This document shows, in pieces, positions 51,061 to 59,733 of a stretch of DNA of 64,000 bases. The DNA is from Synechococcales cyanobacterium S06 (GTDB lineage Bacteria; Cyanobacteriota; Cyanobacteriia; Cyanobacteriales; JAABRE01). Made by a program: the position numbers and the translations under genes. Each line of letters begins with the position of its first letter. Within the stretch, counting starts at the first letter, position 1. Below the pieces are notes generated by a model. The model searched no databases, was not told the DNA's origin, and saw only the letters and a program-made list of their open reading frames with translations. The stretch is taken from positions 1-64,000 of the forward strand of contig JAABRE010000008.1 in the NCBI GenBank assembly GCA_011391125.1, in the 5' to 3' direction.

Positions 51061-51540
51061 TTAAATTTTGTCAGCCAATTCTCCTTGACAAATATTTAAC
51101 ATTTGTAAATCAGATTCGTTATAGTTGTCAATGCGGTGATAACCACTTAATCCTAAATTCTTAACCAGATTTTCACCTTGTGAAGCTAAAGGAGATGAAT
51201 TTTCTAAAGCGATGGAATAGGGGTAAATATTATTATCATAAGGGTCAAGAATTGATAAACTAATGTTATCTTGATTTACCTTACCATAAAAACAATTAAA
51301 CTCAGAACTTGGCATATAAAAAAGACCAGTTAACTGATTATTTTTCACTTCAAAAATTAGATATTCTGAACCTAATTGATCTCGAGTAGTAGATTTTCCA
51401 TAGAAATGAATCCCATTATTTAAAAAAGTATTAGTTTGGTCAGCTAAGATTATTTTAGGAGTTAATAAAGATAATCCTAAAGCTAGACTAATGGCTAGAT
51501 TGCAGTAAATTTTGGTTAATAAATTTTGATTAAGTTTCAT
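51061..51540 (-). CDS. Secreted hypothetical protein
   Basis: 159 residues with a signal peptide (LAISLALGLSLLTPKIILA). The mature part, HFYGKSTTRDQLGSEYLIFE and LTGLFYMPSSEFNCFYGK, resembles small cyanobacterial periplasmic proteins. No catalytic motif. It is convergent with cobO. Confidence 0.6.
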   Translation of the reverse strand: MKLNQNLLTKIYCNLAISLALGLSLLTPKIILADQTNTFLNNGIHFYGKSTTRDQLGSEYLIFEVKNNQLTGLFYMPSSEFNCFYGKVNQDNISLSILDPYDNNIYPYSIALENSSPLASQGENLVKNLGLSGYHRIDNYNESDLQMLNICQGELADKI

Positions 51541-51904
51541 GGTAGTTTCGATGTTTTAAAATGTTGGATTATCAATGGTTTTAATAATTAGAAATTGAGC
51601 TGGACTAATGTGATTAGTTGTGATATATTTCCCAGTATTCTTTTTATTTAAGATCAAAAATTTAATCAAATAAAAAATAGTCACTTCTGAAATTTTTAGC
51701 GCTTAATCCCTTAATTTCAGTGTGACAAATTACCTCCTTATTCGCCAATAAATATTACGATTCTTAACAATCTTATTCAATTGACAATTGACCATGGATA
51801 ATTGACAATGATGATTGTTAATAACTATCAACTATCAACTATCAACTTACCTCCTAAGATGGTAGGATCAGAGAATTTGTGATTATTGGGAGAGAAAAAA
51901 TAGG
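51541..51904. other. Intergenic region before pdhB with heptamer array
   Basis: 364 bases between divergent genes. It holds a TATCAAC array at 51821-51847 and TTGACAATTG direct repeats at 51780-51809, but no gene I can support. GGGAGAG at 51889-51895 is the likely pdhB ribosome site. Confidence 0.5.
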
Positions 51905-52888
51905 ATGGCCGAAACTCTATTATTTAATGCTTTACGTCAAGCGGTTGATGAAGAAATGGGCAGAGATGAGAATGTCTTTGTGTTGGGGGAAGATGTGGGA
52001 CAGTATGGTGGTTCATATAAAGTTACCAAGGATCTGTATGAGAAATACGGCGAGTGGAGGGTTTTGGATACTCCCATCGCCGAAAATAGCTTTACTGGAA
52101 TGGCTGTAGGTGCTGCTATGACAGGATTACGACCGATAATTGAAGGTATGAACATGGGTTTTTTGCTGTTGGCATTTAACCAAATCGCCAATAATGCGGG
52201 AATGTTGCGCTATACTTCCGGTGGTAATTTCAAAATGCCCATGGTGATTCGTGGTCCTGGTGGAGTAGGTCGCCAACTAGGTGCGGAACATTCCCAACGA
52301 TTAGAAGCATACTTCCAAGCAGTCCCCGGTTTAAAAATTGTCGCTTGTTCCACTCCTTATAATGCCAAAGGTTTATTAAAATCGGCCATTAGAGATGATA
52401 ATCCGGTGCTATTTTTTGAGCACGTTTTGTTATATAATTTAAAGGAAAATTTACCTGATTACGAGTATTTATTACCTTTAAATAAAGCGGAAATTGTACG
52501 CAAAGGAAAGGATGTTACTTTACTAACTTATTCGCGAATGCGTCACCATTGTTTACAAGCAATTAAACAGTTAGAAAAACTCGGTTTTGACCCCGAATTA
52601 ATCGATTTAGTTTCCTTAAAACCTTTAGATATGGAAACCATTGGAGAATCGGTCAAGAAAACCCACCGAGTAATTATTGTGGAAGAATGTATGAAAACTG
52701 GAGGAATTGCAGCGGAATTAACTGCTTTAATTAATGACCAGTTATTTGATGAATTAGATGGTCCAGTTTTGAGATTATCTTCTCAAGATATTCCTACTCC
52801 TTATAATGGAACATTAGAACGCTTGACTATTGTACAACCTCCCCAAATTGTGGAAGCAGTACAAAAAATGATGAATTTACAAGTTTAA
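51905..52888 (+). CDS. pdhB: Pyruvate dehydrogenase E1 component subunit beta
   Basis: 327 residues. [57 protein letters not shown] and [16 protein letters not shown] are characteristic. With PdhA it decarboxylates pyruvate for acetyl-CoA. A tandem (TTGATAG) follows the stop. secD lies 99 bases further on, as often in cyanobacteria. Confidence 0.95.
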   Translation: MAETLLFNALRQAVDEEMGRDENVFVLGEDVGQYGGSYKVTKDLYEKYGEWRVLDTPIAENSFTGMAVGAAMTGLRPIIEGMNMGFLLLAFNQIANNAGMLRYTSGGNFKMPMVIRGPGGVGRQLGAEHSQRLEAYFQAVPGLKIVACSTPYNAKGLLKSAIRDDNPVLFFEHVLLYNLKENLPDYEYLLPLNKAEIVRKGKDVTLLTYSRMRHHCLQAIKQLEKLGFDPELIDLVSLKPLDMETIGESVKKTHRVIIVEECMKTGGIAAELTALINDQLFDELDGPVLRLSSQDIPTPYNGTLERLTIVQPPQIVEAVQKMMNLQV

Positions 52889-52987
52889 ATTAGTTGACAA
52901 TTGATAGTTGATAGTTAGGGAGTGTGATCATCCTGCTCACAATTATTAATTGTCAATTATTAATTGTTATAAAACAACGATAAAAAA

Positions 52988-54400
52988 ATGGAAAAACAAC
53001 GCTCATTATTAGCTTTTATTGTAGTATTGGTAATTGCAGCAATCACTATTTTAACGACTATTCCTTTACAATTAGGATTAGATTTAAAAGGTGGCGCTCA
53101 ATTAACAATTCAAGTTAAACCCACTAAAGAAATACAACAGATTAAACCCGAAGATTTACAGGCCGTTAAACGGGTAATTGATAATCGTATTAACGGTTTA
53201 GGGGTGTCTGAACCAGTAATTCAAACTGTGGGTGAAGACAAAATTTTAGTGCAGTTACCAGGTGTAACAGACCCTCAACAAGCCGAAAGAATTTTAGGTG
53301 GAACGGCTCAACTTGAATTTAAGGAGCAAAAACCCGGTTCAGAAGATCAATTTCGGGTTGAATATCAAATTCAGCGCCAAATAGAAACGGAATTAGCTCT
53401 TTTACGACAAATCGGAAAGGGACAAAATACTGAAGATATTACCAAATTGCAGGAATCTTTACAGAAATCCTATGAAAGAATCAATGAGTTATTCCAATCC
53501 ATTGATTTAGATGGTAAAAAACTCAAGGATGCACGTCCTCAACCCACCCAAACGGGAAATCAATGGGAAGTGGCCATTCGTTTTGATGATGACGGTGGGA
53601 AAAAGTTTGCGGAAATGACCAAAAACTTGGCGGGAACAGGCCGCACCATTGGTATTTTCCTCGATAATGCCTTATTGAGTGCTCCCACCGTGGGACCTGA
53701 ATTTGCCGCCACTGGTATTACGGGTGGAAGTGCAGTGATTACGGGGAATTTTACGGCCGAAACTTCCAATGATTTAGCGGTGCAAATTCGCGGTGGTTCG
53801 TTACCTTTCCCAGTGGAAGTGGTGGAAAATCGTACAGTTGGCGCTAGTTTAGGTCAAGATAGCATCAAAAAGAGTATTTATGCTGGTATTGCTGGTTTAA
53901 TCTTGGTGCTGATTTTCGTTGGTGTTTATTACCGTTTACCCGGTTTGATCGCCGATGTTGCTTTAATCATTTATGCGGTTTTGACTTTAGCCGCTTATGC
54001 GTTGATCGGTGTGACCATAACTTTGCCCGGTATTGCTGGCTTCATCCTCAGTATTGGTATGGCTGTTGATGCTAACGTTCTAATTTTTGAACGCACAAGG
54101 GAAGAATTACGCGCTGGAAAAACCTTATATCGCTCGGTGGAATCAGGTTTTTATCGCGCTTTTTCCAGTATTTTAGATAGTAATGTCACCACTTTGATCG
54201 CTTGTGGAGCGTTATTTTGGTTGGGTTCTGGTTTAGTCAAAGGGTTCGCGTTGACTTTGGCGATCGGGGTTGGCTTAAGTATGTTTAGTGCGGTAACTTG
54301 CAGTCGAACTTTACTTCTTTTAACCGTTTTAAGTGTGCCAAGTATTCGTCAAAAACCCGAATTATTCTGTCCCAATTTACCGACACCTGTCAAATCATAA
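52988..54400 (+). CDS. secD: Protein translocase subunit SecD
   Basis: A 470-residue membrane protein. [17 protein letters not shown] is the first signature; the P1 periplasmic loop follows. The C-terminal six-helix part includes [20 protein letters not shown] and [13 protein letters not shown]. SecD uses the proton gradient to finish protein export. secF, usually adjacent, does not follow: methyltransferase genes begin here instead. Confidence 0.95.
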   Translation: MEKQRSLLAFIVVLVIAAITILTTIPLQLGLDLKGGAQLTIQVKPTKEIQQIKPEDLQAVKRVIDNRINGLGVSEPVIQTVGEDKILVQLPGVTDPQQAERILGGTAQLEFKEQKPGSEDQFRVEYQIQRQIETELALLRQIGKGQNTEDITKLQESLQKSYERINELFQSIDLDGKKLKDARPQPTQTGNQWEVAIRFDDDGGKKFAEMTKNLAGTGRTIGIFLDNALLSAPTVGPEFAATGITGGSAVITGNFTAETSNDLAVQIRGGSLPFPVEVVENRTVGASLGQDSIKKSIYAGIAGLILVLIFVGVYYRLPGLIADVALIIYAVLTLAAYALIGVTITLPGIAGFILSIGMAVDANVLIFERTREELRAGKTLYRSVESGFYRAFSSILDSNVTTLIACGALFWLGSGLVKGFALTLAIGVGLSMFSAVTCSRTLLLLTVLSVPSIRQKPELFCPNLPTPVKS

Positions 54401-54467
54401 TTAACAATAATAGATAATTAAAATATTAATTATCTATTATCTATTATTAATTAAATTGGTTTTTTTT

Positions 54468-54499
54468 CACGCAAAGACGCAAAGTCGCAAAGGGAGTTT
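54468..54499. repeat. CGCAAAG repeat cluster
   Basis: Direct units ACGCAAAG, ACGCAAAG and TCGCAAAG mark the secD/methyltransferase boundary, as at 9353 and 20905. It may be one edge of the accessory island. Confidence 0.65.
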
Positions 54500-54586
54500 T
54501 CTGTTTGTTCCATAGTCTTTGGTTTTTGAGTTCGCAAAGGTTTTTTAGGTTAAATTATTAATAATTTGTTTTCGAGGTTTTATTTT

Positions 54587-56206
54587 ATGAAAAATAAGTT
54601 ATTTTATGGCGATAATTTAGAGGTTTTACGGCGTTATATTAAGGATGAATCGGTGGATTTATGTTATATTGATCCTCCTTTTAATTCTAAGCGAAATTAC
54701 AGTCAAATTTATAATAATATTGTTGATAATTGTAGGGGTGAACGGCCGTTCACCCCTACTGCTTTTGTTGATACTTGGACATGGGATGATTACGCCAATC
54801 AGGGATTAAAGGAAATTCAGGAAAATTATTTAGGTCATTTTACTTCACAAACAATTGATTTAATAAATGGTTTAATTGCTGTGTTAAAAAAGGGTGAACT
54901 ACTAGCCTATTTGGTTGCTATGACTTTAAGAATAGCCGAAATTCATCGCGTTTTAAAACCGACGGGGAGTTTTTATTTACATTGTGATCCCAATGCGTCA
55001 CATTATTTAAAGTTAGTTTTAGATAGCATTTTTTGCTCCCAAGGAGGTGATTATAAAAATGAACTTATTTGGAAAAGACGGACTAATACTGTTAAAGCAA
55101 TCACTAAATCTTTTTCGAGATTAAATGATGTTATTTATTTTTATGTTAAATCTGCCAAAAATTATTATTTTGAAATTCAATATGAAGATTATCCCACGGA
55201 ATATATTAAAAGATTTAAGTACCAAGATGAATACGGCCAATATCGTTGGCAGGTAATGGCTACTTATTCCCAAGAAAGGTTAGAACAACTTAAAAAAGAA
55301 AATAAGGTTAGATTTTCACCAACTGCTAAATATCCCGAATTTAAGCAGTATTTACACGAATTAAAAGGTATTCCTGTGACAAATCTTTGGACAGATATTG
55401 ATATGCTTAATTCTCAATCACGAGAAAGATTAGGTTATCCAACCCAAAAACCTGAAGCACTTTTAGAACGAATTATTAAAGCTAGTTCTCAGGAAAATGA
55501 CGTTATTTTAGATGCTTTTTTGGGTGGAGGAACTACTATTTCTATTGCACAAAGATTGAAAAGACAATGGATAGGAATTGATCTAACTTATCGGAGTATT
55601 GGCATAACTTTAAAACGTTTACAAGATAGTTTTGGCCAGGAAATCCTAGATAAAATTCAGTTAAGTGGTATTCCAAAAGATGTGGAATCAGCTAAACTTT
55701 TAGCTGAGAAAAAAGACGACAGAACTCGGAAAGAATTTGAAACTTGGGCGATTTTAACCTACTCTAATAACTGCGCTATTATTAATGATAAAAAAGGGAA
55801 AACCCCCCTTAATCCTCCCTTAGTAAGTGGGAGAGAGAGGTTCGATGGAATCGCTTATTTTCAAGGGGAAAAATCTCAGGAAAAAATTATTTTACAGGTA
55901 AAATCAGGTAAAGTTGGCGCAAAAGATATTCGGGATTTACAAGGAGTTTTAACCTTAGAAAATGCACCTCTTGGTATATTAATCATGCTACAAAATCCCA
56001 CCAAAGATATGATAAAAACAGCGAAAAGTGCCGGTATTTATCAGAATAAATATATGAGTCAACCCCTTGATAAAATCCAAATTGTCACCATTGAGGAAAT
56101 CTTAGAACAGCAAAAAAGATTAGATATAAAATTAACTTTTGAAGTGTTAAAATCCGCTCCTCAACAACAGCAAATTAACACCAATCAAATGAAATTAGAA
56201 TTGTAG
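54587..56206 (+). CDS. DNA adenine methyltransferase-PD-(D/E)XK nuclease fusion 1
   Basis: 539 residues from MKNKLFYGDN, with GAGG upstream. The methyltransferase has CYIDPPFNSKRNY (catalytic DPPF) early and DAFLGGGTT (FxGxG-like SAM site) late, the beta order. The variable middle (about 55050-55430) is the target recognition region. The C-terminal part, RKEFETWAILTYSNN, FDGIAYFQG and ILQVKSGKVGAKDIRD, fits an Mrr-like nuclease with D and QxK. Two palindromic repeats lie inside, one just before the catalytic Asp. A paralogue lies at 57011. Confidence 0.85.
   Translation: MKNKLFYGDNLEVLRRYIKDESVDLCYIDPPFNSKRNYSQIYNNIVDNCRGERPFTPTAFVDTWTWDDYANQGLKEIQENYLGHFTSQTIDLINGLIAVLKKGELLAYLVAMTLRIAEIHRVLKPTGSFYLHCDPNASHYLKLVLDSIFCSQGGDYKNELIWKRRTNTVKAITKSFSRLNDVIYFYVKSAKNYYFEIQYEDYPTEYIKRFKYQDEYGQYRWQVMATYSQERLEQLKKENKVRFSPTAKYPEFKQYLHELKGIPVTNLWTDIDMLNSQSRERLGYPTQKPEALLERIIKASSQENDVILDAFLGGGTTISIAQRLKRQWIGIDLTYRSIGITLKRLQDSFGQEILDKIQLSGIPKDVESAKLLAEKKDDRTRKEFETWAILTYSNNCAIINDKKGKTPLNPPLVSGRERFDGIAYFQGEKSQEKIILQVKSGKVGAKDIRDLQGVLTLENAPLGILIMLQNPTKDMIKTAKSAGIYQNKYMSQPLDKIQIVTIEEILEQQKRLDIKLTFEVLKSAPQQQQINTNQMKLEL
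54732..54759. repeat. Palindromic repeat (family B) inside methyltransferase 1
   Basis: A perfect 28-bp palindrome with half GTAGGGGTGAACGG. It reads CRGERPFTPT in frame. The paralogue at 57011 has unrelated GQEDKAQAQ at this point. Confidence 0.92.
55800..55842. repeat. Family A palindrome inside methyltransferase 1
   Basis: ACCCCCCTTAATCCTCCC and GGGAGAGAGAGG add TPLNPPLVSGRER between KGK and DGIAYF. The paralogue has only DQGI there, so the insertion is direct evidence of mobility into the gene. Confidence 0.85.
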
Positions 56207-56230
56207 GGGTGCAAAGCTTGCACCATAATT

Positions 56231-56290
56231 GGTCGGGTGAGCAATTAAGAATTAATTAAGAATGATAACTTATAATTAATTGCCCACCTA
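56231..56290. repeat. Inverted repeat after methyltransferase 1
   Basis: GGGTGAGCAATTAA and TTAATTGCCCACC pair over about 55 bases. A similar segment follows methyltransferase 2 (58556-58620), so the duplicated unit includes it. Confidence 0.65.
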
Positions 56291-56296
56291 AGAGAA

Positions 56297-56503
56297 CTAA
56301 AAAGATAATTCTCTTTTACTGATAACACAATCTTGAAGGTATAAATTGATTAATTCTTGGTAAGAAATACCTTTTTCTTGGGCTAAAACTTCAAAATATT
56401 CAATTATATCAATTCCCAAAGATAAAGTGACTTGTTGCTTTAATTGTTTAGCAAAAGGATTCGGACGACTTTTCATTTTAGCCAAGTCATATTCTGCTTT
56501 CAT
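56297..56503 (-). CDS. brnA: BrnA-type antitoxin
   Basis: 68 residues from MKAEYDLAKMKSRPNPF (56503, preceded by GAGGAT). The RHH-like region KQLKQQVTLSLGIDIIEYF and the C-terminus SYQELINLYLQDC match BrnA. It follows the BrnT toxin gene with four bases between. BrnA binds BrnT and represses the operon. An upstream in-frame start at 56533 is less likely. Confidence 0.88.
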   Translation of the reverse strand: MKAEYDLAKMKSRPNPFAKQLKQQVTLSLGIDIIEYFEVLAQEKGISYQELINLYLQDCVISKRELSF

Positions 56504-56507
56504 AATG

Positions 56508-56792
56508 TTATCCTCGATATTGTTTACTTTCATTTTTAGTGGCTTTTCGAGCCGAAATAATTCTAATTACTGATTCAAATTCTCGGTAAGTATGAACAAC
56601 GAGTAATATCCTCATTTTAGCACTTCTACCAAGTAATAAATAACGCTCTTCCGTTTCTGAATGATCTTCATCCCAAAATTGTATAGCATCTTCATCATAA
56701 AATACTGATTCGGCTTCTTCAAAGGAAATACCATGCTTTTTTTTATTAATTTGATTCTTCTTTTGATCCCATGCAAAAGTTAATTTATTCAT
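56508..56792 (-). CDS. brnT: BrnT-type ribonuclease toxin
   Basis: 94 residues. FAWDQKKNQINKKKHGISFE, DEDHSETEERYLLLGRSA and ESVIRIISARKATKNE are the BrnT pattern, a RelE-like fold with RNase activity. The toxin-first order with brnA behind is normal. Both genes look intact. They lie between the two methyltransferase paralogues, on the opposite strand. Confidence 0.9.
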   Translation of the reverse strand: MNKLTFAWDQKKNQINKKKHGISFEEAESVFYDEDAIQFWDEDHSETEERYLLLGRSAKMRILLVVHTYREFESVIRIISARKATKNESKQYRG

Positions 56793-56900
56793 TGTTTTGA
56801 AAGCATTTATTCCTTAAATTTCTTTAATGTTAGCCTAACACAGAGGATCGATGCAGTCTGCACCAACAAGAGTGATTGCCTCCCCAATCTTGAATATTTG

Positions 56901-56965
56901 GTAGGTGCGTCACCTTTGAAAATCTCTAATTAATAGCTATAAATTATCTGTGTGATGCACCCTAC
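56901..56965. repeat. Hairpin element GTAGGTGCGTCAC...
   Basis: GTAGGTGCGTCAC and GTGATGCACCCTAC form an imperfect stem around an AT-rich loop. It is related to 30672-30736. It sits just upstream of methyltransferase 2; the rest of 56793-57010 shows no gene. Confidence 0.65.
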
Positions 56966-57010
56966 AATTTGATATAATATAATAATTCAAGTGAATTTTT
57001 GAGGTGTTTT

Positions 57011-58474
57011 ATGAATAAGTTATTTTATGGCGATAATTTGGAGGTTTTACGTCGTTATGTTAAGGATGAAACTGTGGATTTATGTTATATTGATCCTCCT
57101 TTTAATTCTAAGCGTAATTACAACCAAATTTATAATAACATTGGGCAGGAAGATAAGGCCCAAGCGCAAGCATTTATTGATATTTGGACTTGGGATGATC
57201 GCGCTAATCAAGGGTTATTAGAAATACAGGAAAATTATTTAGGTCATTTTACTTCTCAATCTATTGATTTAATTAATGGTTTAATTCCTGTGTTAAAAAA
57301 AGGTCCTTTGTTAGCTTATTTAGTGGGAATGACTTTAAGAATTGCGGAAATTCATCGCGTTTTAAAACCGACGGGTAGTTTTTATTTACACTGTGATCCC
57401 ACTGCGTCACATTATTTAAAGTTAGTTTTAGATGCTATTTTTTGCTCTCAAGGAGGTGATTTTATTAATGAAATTTCTTGGTGTTATGGTTCAGGAGGTG
57501 CTAGTAAATCTCATTTTTCTAAAAAACATGATGTAATTTTTTTATATAGAAAATCGGTTAAGAATTTTACTTTTAATGTAGATGAAGTTAGAGAAGCTTA
57601 TTCTTCTCCGGAAAAGGTTGAACATAAAATTATTAATGGTAAAGCATATAAAAGAAAACATGATCTTGGCCGTATTCCTTTTGATTGGTGGCAAATTCCA
57701 ATTTTAACTAATACTGCTAAGGAAAGATTGGGTTATCCTACTCAAAAACCTGAAGCACTTTTAGAACGTATTATTAAAGCTAGTTCTAATGAAAATGACG
57801 TTATTTTAGATGCTTTTTTGGGTGGAGGAACTACTCTTTCTATTGCACAAAGATTGAAAAGACAATGGATAGGAATTGACATAACTTATCGGAGTATTGG
57901 CATAACTTTAAAACGTTTACAAGATAGTTTTGGTGAGGAAATCTTAGATACAATTCAGTTAAGTGGTATTCCGAAAGATGTAGAAAGTGCGATCGCCCTT
58001 TCTCTGAAAAAAGACGACAGAACTCGCAAAGAATTTGAAACTTGGGCGGTTTTAACCTACTCTAATAATCGCGCTATTATTAATGATAAAAAAGGGAAAG
58101 ATCAGGGTATAGATGGAATCGCTTATTTTCAAGGAGAAAAAACTCAGGAAAAAATAATATTACAGGTAAAATCAGGTAAAGTTGGCGCTCATGATATTCG
58201 CGATTTGCAAGGAGTTTTAACCTTAGAAAATGCCGCCATTGGTATATTCATCACTCTACAAAATCCCACCAAAGATATGATAACTACTGCTAAAAGTGCC
58301 GGAATTTATCAGCATAAACTGTATGGTCAACCCCTTGATAAAATCCAAATTGTTACCATTGAGGAAATCTTAGAACAGCAAAAAAGACTCGACATAAAAT
58401 TTAGTTTTGAAGTCTTAAAATCCGCTGAAAAACAACAACAAATTAAAGCAGATCAAATGAAATTAGAATTGTAA
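57011..58474 (+). CDS. DNA adenine methyltransferase-PD-(D/E)XK nuclease fusion 2
   Basis: 487 residues from MNKLFYGDNLEVLRRYV, with GAGGTG upstream. Over the N-terminal 155 and C-terminal 200 residues it is nearly the same as fusion 1. The middle (about 57462-57720: WCYGSGGASKSHFSKKHDVI through DLGRIPFDWWQIPILTN) is unrelated and shorter, so it should recognise a different site. DPPF, DAFLGGGTT and DGIAYF...QVKSG are intact. No palindromes are inside this copy. Confidence 0.87.
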   Translation: MNKLFYGDNLEVLRRYVKDETVDLCYIDPPFNSKRNYNQIYNNIGQEDKAQAQAFIDIWTWDDRANQGLLEIQENYLGHFTSQSIDLINGLIPVLKKGPLLAYLVGMTLRIAEIHRVLKPTGSFYLHCDPTASHYLKLVLDAIFCSQGGDFINEISWCYGSGGASKSHFSKKHDVIFLYRKSVKNFTFNVDEVREAYSSPEKVEHKIINGKAYKRKHDLGRIPFDWWQIPILTNTAKERLGYPTQKPEALLERIIKASSNENDVILDAFLGGGTTLSIAQRLKRQWIGIDITYRSIGITLKRLQDSFGEEILDTIQLSGIPKDVESAIALSLKKDDRTRKEFETWAVLTYSNNRAIINDKKGKDQGIDGIAYFQGEKTQEKIILQVKSGKVGAHDIRDLQGVLTLENAAIGIFITLQNPTKDMITTAKSAGIYQHKLYGQPLDKIQIVTIEEILEQQKRLDIKFSFEVLKSAEKQQQIKADQMKLEL

Positions 58475-58555
58475 ATTAAGAAACTAGGTTTCTTGACCAT
58501 ATTATTAAGTTTTGTAACAAAAGCTTGACAAAATGAAAGTTTCATGTATTTGTTG

Positions 58556-58620
58556 GCAAGGTTAGCAATTACTAATTAATTAGTCAAGAATTATAACTTA
58601 TGATTAATTGCCCACCTTAG
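58556..58620. repeat. Inverted repeat after methyltransferase 2
   Basis: AAGGTTAGCAATTA and TTAATTGCCCACCTT form an imperfect stem. It matches 56231-56290 in content (AATTATAACTTATGATTAAT). No gene is seen in the remainder of 58475-58695. Confidence 0.6.
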
Positions 58621-58695
58621 TTTTTAAAGTGCGTCAAATAGATAAATTATTGTTTTCATACTTAATTAAAAAAGGGGAGCGAAATTCCTTATTTA

Positions 58696-59013
58696 TTACC
58701 TTGGAAAATCACTCAAAATTACAGGTTCTTTATGGGGAATTCTAATAATAATTTCTATAGTTCCTTCGAGTGCGTTAACAACATTTCTGAGGGTATTTAA
58801 TTCCAAATTTTGCACACTTTCAAGTTGGGAAACGGTAGTTTTTTGTTTTTCCAGACATTCTGCTAATTCTGAGGAAGAGAAACCAAGTTTTTCTCCTAAA
58901 CGTTTGAGAGTTAGTTCTTCTAGTTCAATTTCTGCTGCTCTTATTTTAATTCGTTCTTGTCGTTCGGGATCAAGTTGATTAAATTCTTCGTTAAATGTTG
59001 TATATTTTTCCAT
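58696..59013 (-). CDS. XRE-family antitoxin (HigA-like)
   Basis: 105 residues. A helix-turn-helix is visible: LTLKRLGEKLGFSSSELAEC and KQKTTVSQLESVQNLELNTL. The N-terminal FNQLDPERQERIKIRAAEIE is common in antitoxins that follow HigB-type toxins. The start ATG overlaps the stop of the toxin stub upstream by one base (TAATG). It is probably orphaned because the toxin has lost its 5' part. Confidence 0.8.
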   Translation of the reverse strand: MEKYTTFNEEFNQLDPERQERIKIRAAEIELEELTLKRLGEKLGFSSSELAECLEKQKTTVSQLESVQNLELNTLRNVVNALEGTIEIIIRIPHKEPVILSDFPR

Positions 59014-59090
59014 TACTTTCCTTCCTTAAGTTGATTCAAATGTCGTTGATAGCGTAGATCGGCGATCGCAATATATTCTTGATACTTAAT
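59013..59090 (-). pseudogene. C-terminal stub of a HigB/Gp49-like toxin
   Basis: In the frame that ends at TAA 59013-59015, 25 codons read KYQEYIAIADLRYQRHLNQL and then KEGK. A stop (TAA) precedes them, and the repeat end at 59097 is just upstream. The I-A-x-A-D-x-R pattern is typical of the end of Gp49-like HigB toxins. The first three quarters of the gene are missing. Confidence 0.65.
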
Positions 59091-59204
59091 TTAAAAATTT
59101 GACGCACTTTACAATTTGCTTGATTAAAAACCTAAATCTAAAGCAATTAATAAAGCTTGATTTATTTTGTTGACAGTTTCAGTTTCAAGAGTTCCCCGTA
59201 AAGT

Positions 59205-59332
59205 TATAGTAATTCCAAATAAAAATCAAACAAAAGTTTTTAGTTTGTTGTTGGACTTTAGTCGTAAGAAGCGCTAAAGCGCAACTACGAACCTATTTTT
59301 TAACTGTTCTAATCTTAATTGGAATTACTATA
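59205..59332. repeat. MITE copy 4 (complete, 128 bp)
   Basis: Begins TATAGTAATTCCAA and ends TTGGAATTACTATA: perfect 14-bp terminal repeats. It lies within the coding sequence of mazF. Confidence 0.92.
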
Positions 59333-59486
59333 ACAGTCGTTGCACCTATGCAAGATGATTTGATATTTATTTTCAATGTAGGGGTAGGGCTTGTCCCTAC
59401 CCTATCAGCGTTTCGGGGGCAACCACAAGGGATTGCCCCTACAATTTCATCTCAGAGTCATGCAACGCCAATTTAACAGTCGTTGC
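59331..59486. repeat. Segment with 13-bp direct repeats inside mazF
   Basis: TAACAGTCGTTGC occurs at 59331-59343 and again at 59474-59486. It is mazF sequence duplicated on either side of about 130 bases of inserted DNA. The insert holds two short palindromes, GTAGGGGTAGGGC... (59379-59406) and GGGGGCAACC... (59415-59442). The duplication looks like a target-site duplication. Confidence 0.7.
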
Positions 59487-59733
59487 TTAGATAAAACACG
59501 GACCTGATCCGCCATGACAATTGAATTATTAGTTAATCCTCCTTCTGGGGATTGAATTAAAACTTGGGTAGGATAAATTTTTTTTTCCTGCTTGATAGGC
59601 GTACAGGGAATGGCTAAAACCACTGGACTATAGGCGTTAATAACATCACGACTAACAATGATAACAGGGCGAGTGCCTCCTTGTTCTGAACCTTCAACTG
59701 GATCAAGACGCGCGTCATAAATTTCTCCTCGCT

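Larger units (their letters stand above)
58625..59111. repeat. 15-bp inverted repeats flanking an antitoxin gene
   Basis: TAAAGTGCGTCAAAT at 58625-58639 is exactly inverted at 59097-59111. ATACTTAATT-type sequence lies inside each end. The pair encloses the XRE antitoxin and toxin stub, about 487 bp. Confidence 0.55.

Noticed and set aside
54587-58474. Classical type III restriction-modification operon
   Set aside because: There is no Res helicase gene; the nuclease-like domain is fused to each methyltransferase instead.
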